Below are positions 30,085 to 40,412 of a DNA stretch of 64,000 bases, piece after piece. The DNA comes from Lepidostoma basale. Lineage: Eukaryota; Arthropoda; Insecta; Trichoptera; Lepidostomatidae. Below the pieces are notes generated by a model that ran no database searches, was not told the DNA's origin, and was given only the letters and a program-made list of their open reading frames with translations. The stretch lies in contig JAHDVF020001258.1 of assembly GCA_022606425.2 (NCBI GenBank), forward strand, positions 496,001 to 560,000, read 5' to 3'. Position 1 is the first letter of the stretch. Every line of letters starts with the position of its first letter. The position numbers and the translations under genes were made by a program.

Positions 30085-30475
30085 TAAATTTTGACCTAAG
30101 TTCATAAACCCTGCAAATGCTTACCAAGAAAATTACCCGGAATCAGGAAGCTGTCAGTAAATTGGTACAATTCGCCGTTTTCCACTTCAAATGAAGATAG
30201 GTAATGGAAATGGAATAATATCGTATTTACCAATACGACACCAGAGGAAACTAGGATTCAAATTTCCTATGCACTTACTCAAGACCATCTGCGATCCGAC
30301 CGGAAGTATATTATGATGTTTCAATGGTTCTCACTATTCAGCGGTGGTTCATACATTTCCCGCGCAAAAAAAAACTGATTATATTTTTTAAAGTCGTTGT
30401 TGTAAAGTAACAATTAAATAAAACGATGTTTTTTTAAAAAAACTATTACCACTTTATTGAAGGTTAACGCGTCAA
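30085..30475. other. Spacer, nothing recognised
   Basis: No gene. Moderate GC in 30120-30320; a family E-like block aaaacgatgtttttttaaaa at 30420. Confidence 0.4.
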
Positions 30476-30477
30476 TA

Positions 30478-30670
30478 CTTTGGAAACTAACTAACTTACC
30501 TTCACGCGGTCTCTCCGAAGGTGTAGACAGAAAAAATGGACTGCCACACTTTTCTTTCCTGACGTATTTCTCTCGCTTTCTCAACATTCATACATCGTGT
30601 CATGCACGCGCGTCGATTTCCCTGATTCTTAATTTATTTGATCGTGCCATGTTTTCCTCGGTCTTCATCT
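30478..30670 (-). mobile_element. RTE-A 3' end fragment
   Basis: Complement of cttcacgcggtctctccgaa hairpin, then the MTRCMNVEKAREI and KIRESG block and atcgtgccatgttttcctcg (the TWHDQI region). Confidence 0.7.
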
Positions 30671-30984
30671 TTAATTTGGAATCATTTGAAACACTGCATA
30701 ATCCACATCATTTATTTAAAATAATTACAAACGAAATGAAAATATTATTCACTACATACTCGTATGTCGGAGGTGACCTCCTTCTTCGTGAAAATATAAA
30801 TAAATTTAAATATTAGGATGGATCAACACAATATGTGTTGTACAATAAATATTATATAAATATACTGGGGAAGAGAGATAAGAAACAGCAGGGCAAATTT
30901 ATAGTAATAAATTAGTATGGTAGAACGATGAGTCATGAGTATTAGGGAAGTAACAAAAATAAAGTGGTGTGAAAACCAATAACT

Positions 30985-31315
30985 AACTTACCATCACGCC
31001 ATCTCCCTGGAGGGGTAGGCAGAAATAATGGAACGCCACACTATTCTGTCCCGGCATACTTTTCATGATTCCTATACATTCATACATCTTATCATGCAGG
31101 CACGTCGATTTCTCCGACTCCTCACGTGACCGACATTTAATATTTGATTGATTTGATCGTGCCACGTTTTCCTCAGTCTTCCTCTTTTTCTAACTCCGTT
31201 CACGTCGTTTACATATACCTTCTTCACATATACCGCATTCATTTATTATATTTGCATTTGACACTCTATCATATACGGATTTAAAACAAAATCGTCTTAG
31301 AGATCTTATTTCTAA
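30985..31315 (-). mobile_element. RTE-A 3' end
   Basis: Complement of cttaccatcacgccatctcc and hairpin, MNVQESW, RACMIRCM, VGHVRSRRN, TWHDQINQIL, VNDVNGVR and ending at MRSLRRFCFKSVYDRVSNANI. Deleted between the VKKVY and YDRVSN parts. Confidence 0.75.
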
Positions 31316-31321
31316 CTAGCT

Positions 31322-31516
31322 AACTAATTAACTAACCATCACGCCGTTTCCCCGAAAGGGTAGACAGAAAGAATGGACTGCAACACTTTAATCGATACTG
31401 CACTCCATTCTTCTCTTTTCGCCATTTCTACTGCATTTATACTACTTTCATCTTCTACATGTCTACTTCTTTTGCAAGTTCCATGCTTCACTTCCATACA
31501 TAAGGATCGGCACAAG
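31322..31516 (-). mobile_element. RTE-A chimeric 3' end
   Basis: The minus-strand frame 31602-31339 ends SINAVEMAKREEWSAVSIKV followed by LQSILSVYPFGETA. The usual RTE-A block between NAVEMRSLRR and the end is replaced by AKREEWSAVSIK. The same joint occurs at 39060-39165, 40070-40160 and 51330-51415. Upstream, KDESSINAVE and LMYGSEA-like sequence is normal. Tail complement: taactaacc. Confidence 0.72.
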
Positions 31517-31519
31517 AAC

Positions 31520-31900
31520 ACCATTAATGAAAGTGTTTTAAATATATATTTTTTAAACAAAAATTCTATTATCACGTATGTTTTTATAGAATATTTTATC
31601 ATATTATTACAATAAGAGCGAAGATGACGGAGTTCTTCTTATCGTAATGCTGATACGCATTGTACCAACACAAGCGAGCTGATGTAATATGTATATAGGG
31701 AGTACAAAGGTTTCTAGTTACGAAGGTACTTTATAAATATACAATTTGTTAGCGTTCCTCCCTTGTTAGGGCTTAAGTTCCCTTCGCCAGCGGTGAAAGT
31801 ACCTGGTGTGTATACCTTTTCCCCTGATAACTGGATTTGGGTGTAATGAATAGAATACTCGACTGTAGTTCTTACTAAAACACAAAAACTGACTTACTAC
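31520..31900. other. Spacer, nothing recognised
   Basis: No gene; a moderately GC-rich patch at 31745-31830. Confidence 0.4.
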
Positions 31901-31904
31901 CCAA

Positions 31905-31978
31905 TCATTACGCCATTTTACCGATTGGGTAGGCAAAAGGGCAGACCGTCGCATTACTCTATCCTGACATACTTCCCA
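31905..31978 (-). mobile_element. RTE-A solo 3' terminus
   Basis: Complement of the 3' end with altered hairpin (ttaccgattgggtaggcaaa) and gaccgtcgcattactctatc. Confidence 0.55.
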
Positions 31979-31993
31979 AAAAATTTCACTTTA

Positions 31994-32572
31994 ATTAACT
32001 AACTAACTAACTAACCTGAAAGAATGGACTGCCACACTTTTTTTCCTGACATATTTCTCTCGCTTCTTCGACATTCATACATCGTGTCATGCACGCGCGT
32101 CGATTTCTCTGACTCCTCACGTGGCCAACATTCAATAATTGATTTATTTGATCGTGCCACGTTTTCCACGTCTTTCTCTATTTCTAGTTCCATTTACATC
32201 GTTAACATATATTTTTTTACCATTCTTTTTTCATTCATTCTTTCCATGTGTTCAAACCATCTTAATGATCCTTTCATTACTTTGTTCATAACACCATCAT
32301 TCGCACCGCATTCACTTCTTATATTTTCATTCGACACTCGATCATACACAGAGTATTTATACATTCGTCTAAGAGATCTCATTTGTACTGCATTTATTCA
32401 ACTTTCATCCTTCTTTTGCCAGTCGGTACAAGAACACCATTGTGCAATGCCACTTTAGCTTTTTTGGATAGGTTTTTATTTGCGATGACAACTTTAAGTG
32501 CAGCATTAACTTTGTTGCCTGCCCTTCTTTCAATATCCCTCTCCACTCGCCCATCATTTGTAAGCCTCCGAA
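31994..32572 (-). mobile_element. RTE-A 3' end, SVYDRVSNENI lineage
   Basis: Tail complement aactaactaactaactaacc, but the terminal hairpin is deleted. Coding continues through SLSGKKVWQSI, MNVEEARE, HVRSREN, MRSLRRMYKYSVYDRVSNENI (frame 32382-32194) and as far as SINAV, HNGVL and ERRAGNKVNAALK. RTE-A sequence stops where another LINE end begins at 32573. Confidence 0.78.
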
Positions 32573-33025
32573 AACAACTAATAAAAACATTTGTTTTGGA
32601 GTTGGAGTTTACTAAACGGCTGCGAGACTTGGTGCCTGGGCGAAAGAGAGCGCAAAAGGCTGGAGGCGTTTGAATTGGACCTACCTACGAATTGCCCATG
32701 TTTCACGGAGAGACCACGTTACAAATAAGGAGGTTCTCAGCAGAGTAAAAGAGAATAGGCACATGTTGAACACCATAGCGGAGAGGCGCGCGAGATGGAT
32801 TGGTCATGTGTTGCGACACGAATGTTTCCTGCATGATGTATTGGAGGGAATGGTTGAGGGACCGATTGGCAGAGGACGACCTCGCCAGGAGTACCTAGAC
32901 CAGATTTGCCGAGTTATGGGCTGCACCTCTTATGCGGAGTTGAAGAGGGTTGCCGAGGACCGAGCGGAGTGGAAAATGAGATGCGTCGCCTTGCTGCAGA
33001 CCAATCTTTAGATTGAGATCGGAGA
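32573..33025 (+). mobile_element. Non-LTR retrotransposon 3' end (further RTE-like family)
   Basis: Plus strand: GCETWCLGERERKRLEAFE, then after a shift the frame 32670-33011 with RRDHVTNKEVLSRVKENRHM, RRARWIGHVLRHE, GPIGRGRPRQEYLDQICR and EDRAEWKMRCVALLQTNL before the stop. This is the post-catalytic domain found at the end of RTE/R1-like proteins. A GAAGAAGAAT tail follows. Distinct in sequence from RTE-A to D. Confidence 0.78.
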
Positions 33026-33067
33026 AGAAGAATGTTGATGCATAATAGTGTTTCAGCTAAAACAATG

Positions 33068-33370
33068 TTTTAATTGTATCTCAATAGAGACGAAGATGCA
33101 AATTGAACAGAATATGGTTGATAAAGGTGTTTATAGGACTTCTGACCTGTTATTGGTTGGGTTAAGCGCACGCTTTATGTAATACAACATTCCCTATTCC
33201 TCCTTATTTTTTTCTTATGACCACCATGTCTTACAAATTTTTGGAAGTTGTATATATGTTAATCTCCAACACCACCCGTTGCATGGTATTATAGTATATT
33301 CAATCTACACACTAACGCCATCTTTGAAGATTGTATTTTAAGCATTAAGCAGAAGATCTTTTTAATTATG
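33068..33370 (+). repeat. Repeat family H copy
   Basis: Starts taattgtatctcaatagaga, holds the GGTTGGGTTAAGCGCACG block and ends at agcagaagatctttttaatt. About 300 bp, like 3747-4050, with small changes. Confidence 0.72.
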
Positions 33371-33985
33371 TATTAACCATGTATTAATTAAAATTTTGAT
33401 TAAATGTTTATTTTGAAGTTAATAAAAAATTACAGTTTATTAAACTACTTTGTTTCTTTTATATTGCATAATAAGTTTGTATTATTATATAATACTGGAA
33501 CAGATTTAAAGTAAATTTTTAGCACGTTAAAAGCACGAGATAGAACACAAAGTGAAAGAGATATTAAACAGCCTAGAAACAAGAACGGACTTTGGAATTT
33601 TATTTTTTGTATGTAAATATATAAAAAAATATATTCACCACGCATTTGTAGGCACGTGATTGATATTGTTGATTCTGGGACTCAAAAATGTTTAAAAACT
33701 TGTCGCTACTGTTTTTACGCGAACGAAATAAATATTCATTTTGGGGAAAGAAATTTCCATTTGTCCCTGGTCGCGAACAAGCGGGTGGGTTTTGTTCAAA
33801 CACTCCAATTTTATCACCCAAAATTTCCTGCATTTAAATAAATAAATATGTAAGTTGTTATTTTTAGATTTTTATGGGGTATAAAATACGAGATAACTTG
33901 AGAAAGCAGATTTATTGAAACCCTGTATGGTTAGATTGAAAAATATTGTAGAAATAAAAACATGACGAAAACAAACTAAACAAAC
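33371..33985. other. Unique AT-rich segment
   Basis: Frames up to 77 codons on both strands overlap here (33600-33841) with no recognisable domain. No gene called. Confidence 0.4.
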
Positions 33986-34128
33986 AAACCATCACGCCGT
34001 TTCCCCGCAGGAGTAGGCAAAGAGAATGGACCGCCACACTACTCTATCCTGACACACCTCTCTAGATTCCTCCATATTCATACACGCACATCGATTCTTC
34101 CGACTTCTAACATGAACTACCTTTCAGA
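33984..34128 (-). mobile_element. RTE-A 3' end, left part (TTTG-tail lineage)
   Basis: Complement of the (GTTT)n tail, hairpin with GCA loop and the VVWRSIL, EEARE and RRACMT region. It breaks off at 34128 where a CR1/Jockey 3' end starts, and resumes at 34413. Confidence 0.75.
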
Positions 34129-34412
34129 ACCAACCTGCCTCTGGTGATGCCGGTGGGGAGAGCAATCAAACTGCCGAACATAATCGCTTCGGAGATGGAT
34201 GTCTTTCATATTCGTGAAAGTACGTTCAGAAGACAAATACTCTTGACTTTGGAGAGTATCTTGTATTCCTAATGTCGAACCATCTCTCATGGGTTCCTAG
34301 TATTATATACTCGTATGTATTTATTATATTTAACTGTTCTCAATAGATGTCTGAAACTATAGAAATTGTTTGTAATATCTTTTGAGAAAATAAACTGATT
34401 TGATTTGATTTG
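34129..34412 (+). mobile_element. CR1/Jockey-like 3' end, nested in RTE-A
   Basis: Plus strand reads RTNLPLVMPVGRAIKLPNII, a FHIRESTFRRQILLTLESIL block and stop, then the same 3' UTR as at 5410, ending in (TGATT)n at 34395-34412. Very strongly 5'-truncated insertion in the opposite orientation to the host RTE-A. Confidence 0.82.
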
Positions 34413-34935
34413 ATATTGGATTAATTTAGTCATGCCATGTTTTCCTCGACTCGTACTCTATTTACATCGTCAACTTATACTTTCTTAACCATTTTTTCTC
34501 CATCCATGTGCTCCATATGTCCAAACTAAAGCAGCGATCCTTTCATAATTTTGGTCAAAATACCTTATTCCGCTCTACATTCCTTACTTACATCATATGT
34601 CTGTCGTATGTCGTTCTACGAGACCTCATCTCTACCGCATTTATTCTGCTCTCATCTTTCTTCTTCCAGTTCCATGCTTCACTTCCATACATAAGGTATG
34701 GGACCAGAAATTCATTGTGAACGGCAATAACGCTTTCATTGTTAATTCTTGTATCCATTAACTATTTTTAAAGCTCCATTCACTTTGTTACCCGCACCAA
34801 CCCTTTTTTCGTCGTCACTATCGGTTCGGCCATCCCCTGTAAACATGCTCACTTAATATACCAATTCACTCACCTGCTCTAAATTCTCTTTGTTCACACT
34901 TTTGTTACAAACTGTCATGTTCTTCCCTTCCAAAA
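34413..34935 (-). mobile_element. RTE-A, right part of the split copy
   Basis: Continues from the TWHDQI region (ggattaatttagtcatgcca) through RWFGHMEHM, MRSLRR, SEAWNWKKKDES, AGNKVNGAL and NEENLEQ, ending near ctgtcatgttcttcccttcc. Decayed by small deletions. Confidence 0.75.
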
Positions 34936-35263
34936 ACTATGAGAATTTGAATAAGTGGTGAGAAAAGAAATACAAAATAGAGTAGCTTAAATGTGGTGTC
35001 CCCTTTATAATTAAAATTAAAAAAATTTAACATCAGTATGGATGAAACGAGGAAGGGCCTAAGAAGTAAACCAGGGAGGCTGACGAAAGGGGGCCGCCGC
35101 GACCTATAACAGCGATTTGCTTTAATGAAATAACTGTTAAAATCAGTCCCAGAGGGGCGAGGGATGGGCCTAGGAAGTGAAGGAGCGTGGCTGACTAAAA
35201 CATCCTTGGATAAGGGGAAGGTACCAATATTTAAGTAAAAAAAATATTTTGAACATTCCATTA
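34936..35263. other. Unique segment with an internal direct duplication
   Basis: agggcctaagaagtaaacca and atgggcctaggaagtgaagg, each followed by a tggctgac/aggctgac block, lie about 117 bp apart. The minus-strand 118-codon frame has no domain I know. Unknown. Confidence 0.45.
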
Positions 35264-35916
35264 TTAACCCTTACCACTCCTTTGTCGAATGTCAGCCGAC
35301 ATCGCTATATGTACGCTGCAACTCAGTTGTCGGCTGGCGGCCGACAAGATAAGACTTGCGCGCGCGATGTATTTTCGCACGCAAAACTTGACACATGTTG
35401 TTGTTTCTTGTGATTATTCGTTAAAAAAACATTTAATTTCACGTTTTTACAAGATTTTGACTGTTTTACGTTTTTTTTTACTATAAAATAATCCTTGCAA
35501 ATTCACATAGCCTAAAATGGCGGGAACTCCGCGTGATACGTCATGCAGAGAAGCGATTAGAGTACAAGCCCCACTTCATTGCGAAATTGGACAAAGGTTC
35601 TAAAGACTGTACTGTGTGCAGTAACAGAAAGATTCCCGGGGGAAAATAGGAAACAGTGTGGTTTTGTGAGAACTGTTCCAGAAGACCTGGTCTCTATCCT
35701 GGAGATTGTTTTGAAAAGTACCATTATAAGCAAAACTATAAGTAGTCCGTAGTGTTTTTTTGTTATTTTTTATTATTATTTGACGAATAAATCATTACAA
35801 ATGAATTTTAACTGATTTTTTTTTGTAACTACCTATCATTTAAAATTTTTTGACATTATTTAAATTAGAGTTGGGTGACAAACAATATAAAAAAATAATG
35901 CAGTGGTTAGGGTTAA
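35264..35916 (+). mobile_element. piggyBac-type element, internally deleted
   Basis: Bounded by TTAA at 35264-35267 and 35913-35916. The ends are CCCTTACCACT at the left and the complement of CCCTAACCACT at the right. Just inside the left end, an imperfect inverted pair (tcagccgacatc and gtcggctggcggccgacaag) could bind transposase. Between the ends lies only the last part of a piggyBac transposase. TTAA target and CCC-type ends are the hallmark of this superfamily. Confidence 0.88.
35533..35745 (+). pseudogene. piggyBac transposase, C-terminal cysteine-rich domain remnant
   Basis: Reading frame ending at TAG 35743-35745: RHAEKRLEYKPHF, then LDKGSKDCTVCSNRK, an in-frame TAG at about 35646, then FCENCSRRPGLYPGDCFEKY and HYKQNYK. 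The spacing C-x2-C ... C-x2-C ... C-F-x2-YH is that of the RING-like C-terminal domain of piggyBac transposases, which binds the transposon ends. The catalytic DDD core is missing. The piece is too short to be functional. Confidence 0.85.
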
Positions 35917-36215
35917 TGATTGTTTAATTATATAATTATATGCCAGAATATAGAATGATTAGATTTCAAAGTACTCGTATTAACATATCTCTATTATTCT
36001 AGAGAAGTTAGATATTCATGATACGTTATGATTGAGCTATAGTCAATGTACATGTATTATTAAACAGTTTGCGATTTCATCTAAACTGCAAGGAAACTTA
36101 TCAAGAACTAATTCAAGCTCGTTGAAATTGAATGTATATATTATTCATATACGTAAACTAATCATTATATCACATTATGTACGATTACGTCCATACATAG
36201 TATGCATTATTCTTA
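35917..36215. other. AT-rich spacer
   Basis: No gene or known repeat recognised. Confidence 0.4.
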
Positions 36216-36220
36216 TCTAA

Positions 36221-36742
36221 CAGGAGGGCACGCCATGAAATTGAACGCGGGATGGGATATCGAAGAATTGTAGTACCCTTAAGAGTCGCGATAGTCAAAG
36301 TAAAAATGTGCAATAGCCAGCTGATTTCTAGAAAATAGCGTTTAAACTTTTCATCGTTGCTTATAAAATAGCGATTTCGCCAATAGTTTCAATAGCCAGA
36401 TGGCAGCCTTCTCTATTTTGATGGCCGGACGCTATTTAATTTAAATCCTGCATGAGCGTTTTATTTTTTAAATTAATTTTCCTAGTTTTTTATTATAATT
36501 AATTTTATGTAAATATTATTAATTATTTTGAATAGTTAATTATTTCCATAACGAATTTACGTAATTCGTTTTTTGTAGATGTATAAAAGACAATTGTTGA
36601 AATGAAGATTTCAAAGGCCTTTTTATAGAAATTGGCTAGCTATTGCTCTTTTTCACTATGACTATGTACGACTCTTAGGGAGTACTACAATCCTGCAAAA
36701 TTCCATCCCGAAGTCAATTTCCTATGTCGTGCCCTCACACAT
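36221..36742. repeat. MITE-like element with ~105-bp inverted ends
   Basis: Left end GGAGGGCACGCCATGAAATT and right end complement TGAGGGCACGACATAGGAAA; the complementarity continues for about 105 bp (attgtagtacccttaagagt on the left, actcttagggagtactacaa on the right). Interior AT-rich. No coding capacity. No clear target duplication seen. Confidence 0.72.
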
Positions 36743-37155
36743 CACGTGCAAATCACGCGCGCATTATGCGAACATCTCGAACACATCATGGGCAGATCAC
36801 GCTAGCAATATGCGCACATCACGCGGAAATCACGTATGGATCACGTGTGCATCACCTGCACATAATGTTTAAATCGTATGCACATATGTGCACATCATGT
36901 TCACATCAAATGCTCATCAGTGCACATCACGTGCGTATCACGTGTGCATCACGTGTGCATCACGTGCACATAACATTCACATCAAGTGCATCATGTTCAC
37001 ATCACGTGCACATCAATACACATCACGTGCACATCAGTGCACATCACGTGCACATGACGTGCACAGCACGTGCGCATCACGTGCGCCGCTCGTACACAAT
37101 ACGTGCACCTATGTATCGCTATCGTGCACATCACGTGCACATGATGTGCACATGT
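36738..37155. repeat. CACGTG-rich minisatellite
   Basis: Degenerate tandem repeat of about 10-13 bases with consensus near catcacgtgca. About a dozen exact CACGTG palindromes occur in 420 bp. It starts exactly at the right end of the MITE. Long open frames here (36724-37212, 36888-37196) are products of the repeat, not genes. Confidence 0.88.
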
Positions 37156-37283
37156 TCGTTTTTATTGAAAAAATATTCGATTTGTGCCTCAATTGAGCTT
37201 TGCTACCCTTAAATAATAGACAAAAACCCCAAAAACCAAGATAAAAAATAAGAAGATGACATTTCCCATCTGCGTTATAACTC

Positions 37284-37552
37284 AATAACCAACCATCACG
37301 TCGTCTCCCCGGAGGCGTAGGCGTAAATAATTAATCATATTGTTCTGTCCTGACATATTTCTCCTGGTTCCACTAGATTCGTACATCATGATCACATTCG
37401 TATTGAAGGTCTCATTTCAACTGCTTTCATTTTACTTTCAACCTTCTTTTGTCAGTTCCATGCTTCACTTCTATACATAAGGGTAGACTTAAGAACACCA
37501 TTATGCACTCCCATCTTAGCTTTTGTGGATCTGACTTTTTCCATCTGTTTTA
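37284..37552 (-). mobile_element. RTE-A 3' end, internally deleted
   Basis: Complement of ccatcacgtcgtctccccgg hairpin and the VCQDRT and EPGE blocks; jumps to TMRPSI-like MRS region, then KLMKVEG/QKKV, MYRSEAWN and VHNGVL-like blocks. Confidence 0.65.
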
Positions 37553-37554
37553 TC

Positions 37555-38010
37555 AAAACTAACTACCCGTCAGAGAGGATGGAGCACCATACCGTTTTGT
37601 TTTGACATATCTCTCTAGATTCCTCCACATTCATACATCGTAACATGCATGCTCGTCGATTTTTCCGTCTTCAAATGTGACCGCCTTTCAGTATTTGATT
37701 AATTTGGTCATGCCGTGCTTTCCTTGGTCTTCCACGGCTTCTTCTTTCACTCACACTGCTTTTATATAGCTTTTTAATCATTCTTCTCTCGTCCATTCGT
37801 TCCATATGTACAATATATCTCAATCCTTTTTTTAATTTTACTTATGATGAAATCACCTGCCTTACATTTCTTCATTATTTCGTCATTTGGTATTCTATCA
37901 TACATCGTTTTCCCGCACATTTTTTTCAGTGTTCTCATTTCTACTACATTTATCCTACTTTCATCCTTTTTTGCCAGATCCAAGCTTCGCTTCCATACAT
38001 AATAACACTT
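37555..38010 (-). mobile_element. RTE-A 3' end, KTMYDRIPNDE lineage
   Basis: Starts within ILSDG-like sequence (cagagaggatggagcaccat), no hairpin. Coding blocks: RNVTMYEC, HLKTEKS, DQINQILKGGH, RPRKA-H, and the frame 37983-37774 KKDESRINVVEMRTLKKMCG with TMYDRIPNDEIMKKCKAGDF. Confidence 0.72.
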
Positions 38011-38019
38011 CCATACATA

Positions 38020-38510
38020 TTTTATTAAAAATTATTATCAATGAGTGTTTTAACGAATCAACAGAGCTATAACGTAACTTTTCTAATGATTAACACGGAA
38101 ATAGGTTCGTTTTATTTATATAGTTGAATGAGCTAACTTATTCACAGAGGGGAGCGCGAACTGTGGGCGGACCGGAGCGTAAGCGGGCGTCTGCGCTTCA
38201 CACTGATTGAGGTACGCTGGAAATATTTTCGGTGATCCACTTTACCATGCTGTGTCAAAAATAGAACAATGTCAAGAGCAAGCAAACATAAAATGTAGCG
38301 CTTTTTATACACAATATTTTCGAACTTTTTAAGTACGTGAAATTGATCCGATTAACGTTCTACTCTTCTTGGTTTTCCGATATTAATGGGAAGACATTGT
38401 GTAGGTATATTGTTATAACTTCGACTATTTAAAAACTTATTTCCTACTTATCTGCTCTTTCTTTTTATAGATAGACACGATCTGTGGCACAAAAAAATAT
38501 TTATCATATT
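38020..38510. other. Spacer with a GC-rich patch
   Basis: Bases 38140-38230 are GC-rich (gaactgtgggcggaccggag) and unlike any family here. No gene recognised. Confidence 0.4.
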
Positions 38511-39516
38511 AACACATTATCTGCGGGAAAGGTATTAATACCCGTTTATTGGAATGTTGGTTGGTGTATAAATACCCCTTTTGAATAGATATGATGAACT
38601 GTGATAGAAAACATATTTTTTCTATAAAAAACATCATCTGCGGGAAGGGAATTAATACCCGTTTAATGGACTGGTGGTGGCCGCGAGAAGCGTATAAAAA
38701 CCATTTTTGAATAGATATGACGATCTGTGATTTAAAACATATTATCCTATAAACACATCATCTGTTCTTGCTGGTGTTGGATTGTTTTAAGTGCCTAATT
38801 ACAGAAAATTAAAAAAAAACAGTGGATAAAGTGGAATAAAAATTAAATAAACACAAATGTCCGGATCGTCCAGCTGACGACAAGTGCACCATTTAAAATA
38901 ACAAAATGTGTTAAATTATTTTTCTTTGTTATTTTATTTTATATCATTGTATTTTAGATTATTTGTTTTAGATTTATTATGTAGACGTTGAACGATCGAA
39001 GTGTACGCGGGAGATGCCTTTTGGTGGCGATGAGGTTCGCAACCCATCACACCGCGTCTCTCGCGATGGCGAAAAGAGAAGGATGGAGTGCCGCATCGAT
39101 TAAAGTGTGGCAGTCCATTCTTTCTGCCTACCCTTTCGGGGAGACGACGTGATGGTTAGTTAGTTATTTAGTCACATCATCTGCGGAAAGGGTATTACTA
39201 CCCGTTTACTGGACTGTGATGGTGGCCGCGAGAAGTGTATAAATACCCTTATTTAATAGTTATGGCTATCTGTGACATAAAATATATTTATCCTATGAAT
39301 GCAACGTCTGTGGGAAGGGAATTAATACCCGTTTACTGGACTGGTGGTGGCCGCGAGAAGGGTATAAATTTCCTTTTTTAATAAATATGACGATCCGTGA
39401 TACGAAAAAAGTTGTTCTTCTTAACACATTGTCTGCAGGAAGGGTATTAATACCCGTTTACTGGACTGGTTGTGGGCGCCGAGAATGAAATAAATACCCT
39501 TTTTGCGGAATCTTCG
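38511..39516. repeat. Interrupted tandem array, ~115-bp unit
   Basis: Five units near 38511, 38630, 39172, 39301 and 39420. Each has CATCATCTGCGGGAAGGGTA, an AATACCCGTTTACTGGACTG block, a GTGGTGGCCGCGAGAAG block and a TATAAATACCC block. The palindrome GGGTATTAATACCC recurs. Units 2 and 3 are separated by a 410-bp block that ends with an RTE-A terminus. Confidence 0.82.
38760..39168 (+). mobile_element. Chimeric RTE-A-tailed unit, copy 1
   Basis: Body: attaaataaacacaaatgtc, ccggatcgtcc, a ttatttt-rich stretch, atgccttttggtggcgatga, ggttcgcaacccatcacacc, then GCGATGGCGAAAAGAGAAGG and a 3' end VWQSILSAYPFGET with hairpin, gacgacgtga and TTAG tail. A second copy lies at 39725-40160. ggttcgcaacc resembles a polymerase III B box but no convincing A box is seen. 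Confidence 0.68.
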
Positions 39517-39544
39517 TAAACCGTTGGTTAAACGTATATTTTAA

Positions 39545-39724
39545 TATTATATTTTATTAAAAGTTAAATTAGGCACTTAACCAGCAAGAACTTAAAAATA
39601 ATCTTGAAGAAATTATTCAAATTGTCATTGGAACAAATGAAAAATTTATTTGAACACCTGTCAAAATTCTTTATAAAAACGATAAAACTAATATAATTTA
39701 CAGCTAATTTAATAAACGGTGGAT
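39545..39724. other. AT-rich link with inverted match
   Basis: taggcacttaaccagcaaga at 39569 is complementary to a block at 38766-38800 (ttcttgctggtgttggattg ... aagtgcctaa), so an inverted pair surrounds the array units 3-5. Confidence 0.5.
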
Positions 39725-40162
39725 ACGTGTAACATAAATTAAATAAACACAAAAGTCCGGATCGTCCATGTCAACATGTGCAACATCGAAAAAAAAACAT
39801 TATGTGTTATTACATTATGTGCTAAATTAAAAAAAACGGTGGATGCGTGGAAAATAAATTAAAAAGACAATATGTGCACCATCTAAAAAAAACATTTTGT
39901 GTTAAATTATTTTTATTTTGTTATTTTATTTTATATCATTGAATTTTATATTATTTGTTTAAGATTTATTTTGTGGATATTTTACGATCAAAGTGTGCAC
40001 GGGGGAGATGCCTATTGGTGGCGATGAGGTTCGCAACCCATCACACCGCGTCTCCCGCGAAGCGAAAAGAGAAGGATGGAGTGCCGCATCAGTAAAAGTG
40101 TGACAGTCGATTCTTTCTGCCTACCCTTTCGGGGAGACGGCGTGATGGTTAGTTAGTTAAAA
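39725..40162 (+). mobile_element. Chimeric RTE-A-tailed unit, copy 2
   Basis: Same order of blocks as 38760-39168, with a small internal duplication (the aaaaaaaacattatgtgtta and ggtggatgcgtgg blocks). The terminus has a CCC-TTTC-GGGG hairpin, gacggcgtga and gttagttagtt. Two copies of a 340-bp unit with the same joint show it moved or was duplicated as a unit. Confidence 0.7.
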
Positions 40163-40221
40163 GTTTAATTTTATGGCATAAAAATATTAAGACAATGAAA
40201 TGTCAATTTCAAATATAAAAT

Positions 40222-40412
40222 GAAACGATAGAATTATTTTACTGAAATCCCTTGATGGAAGTTCATTTTAAATAATAAATAAATAAATCGATGTTCATTA
40301 ATTATAGTCTGTCGATGCCATTGAACCCGGCAAAACCGGTCGCTGTCGAAATAAAGACAATAATGGAAGCATATTAGAAACATCGTTTTATATAATTATT
40401 ATAATATTTAAA
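40222..40412. repeat. Repeat family E, foldback form
   Basis: The left arm (actgaaatcccttgatggaa, then gttcattttaaataataaat) is inverted relative to 17275-17320; the right part has GTCGCTGTCGAAATAAAGAC and catcgttttatataattatt, then tttaaaatgaaatgccctga. Arms pair imperfectly. Best view of the full family E element. Confidence 0.65.

Noticed and set aside
34905..35261. 118-codon minus-strand frame
   Set aside because: Starts in RTE-A antisense sequence and runs through a duplicated unknown block; no domain.
36724..37212. 162-codon frame rich in His, Ser, Thr and Arg
   Set aside because: It is the translation of the CACGTG-rich minisatellite; an overlapping frame of 102 codons in the same repeat looks alike. 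No domain.
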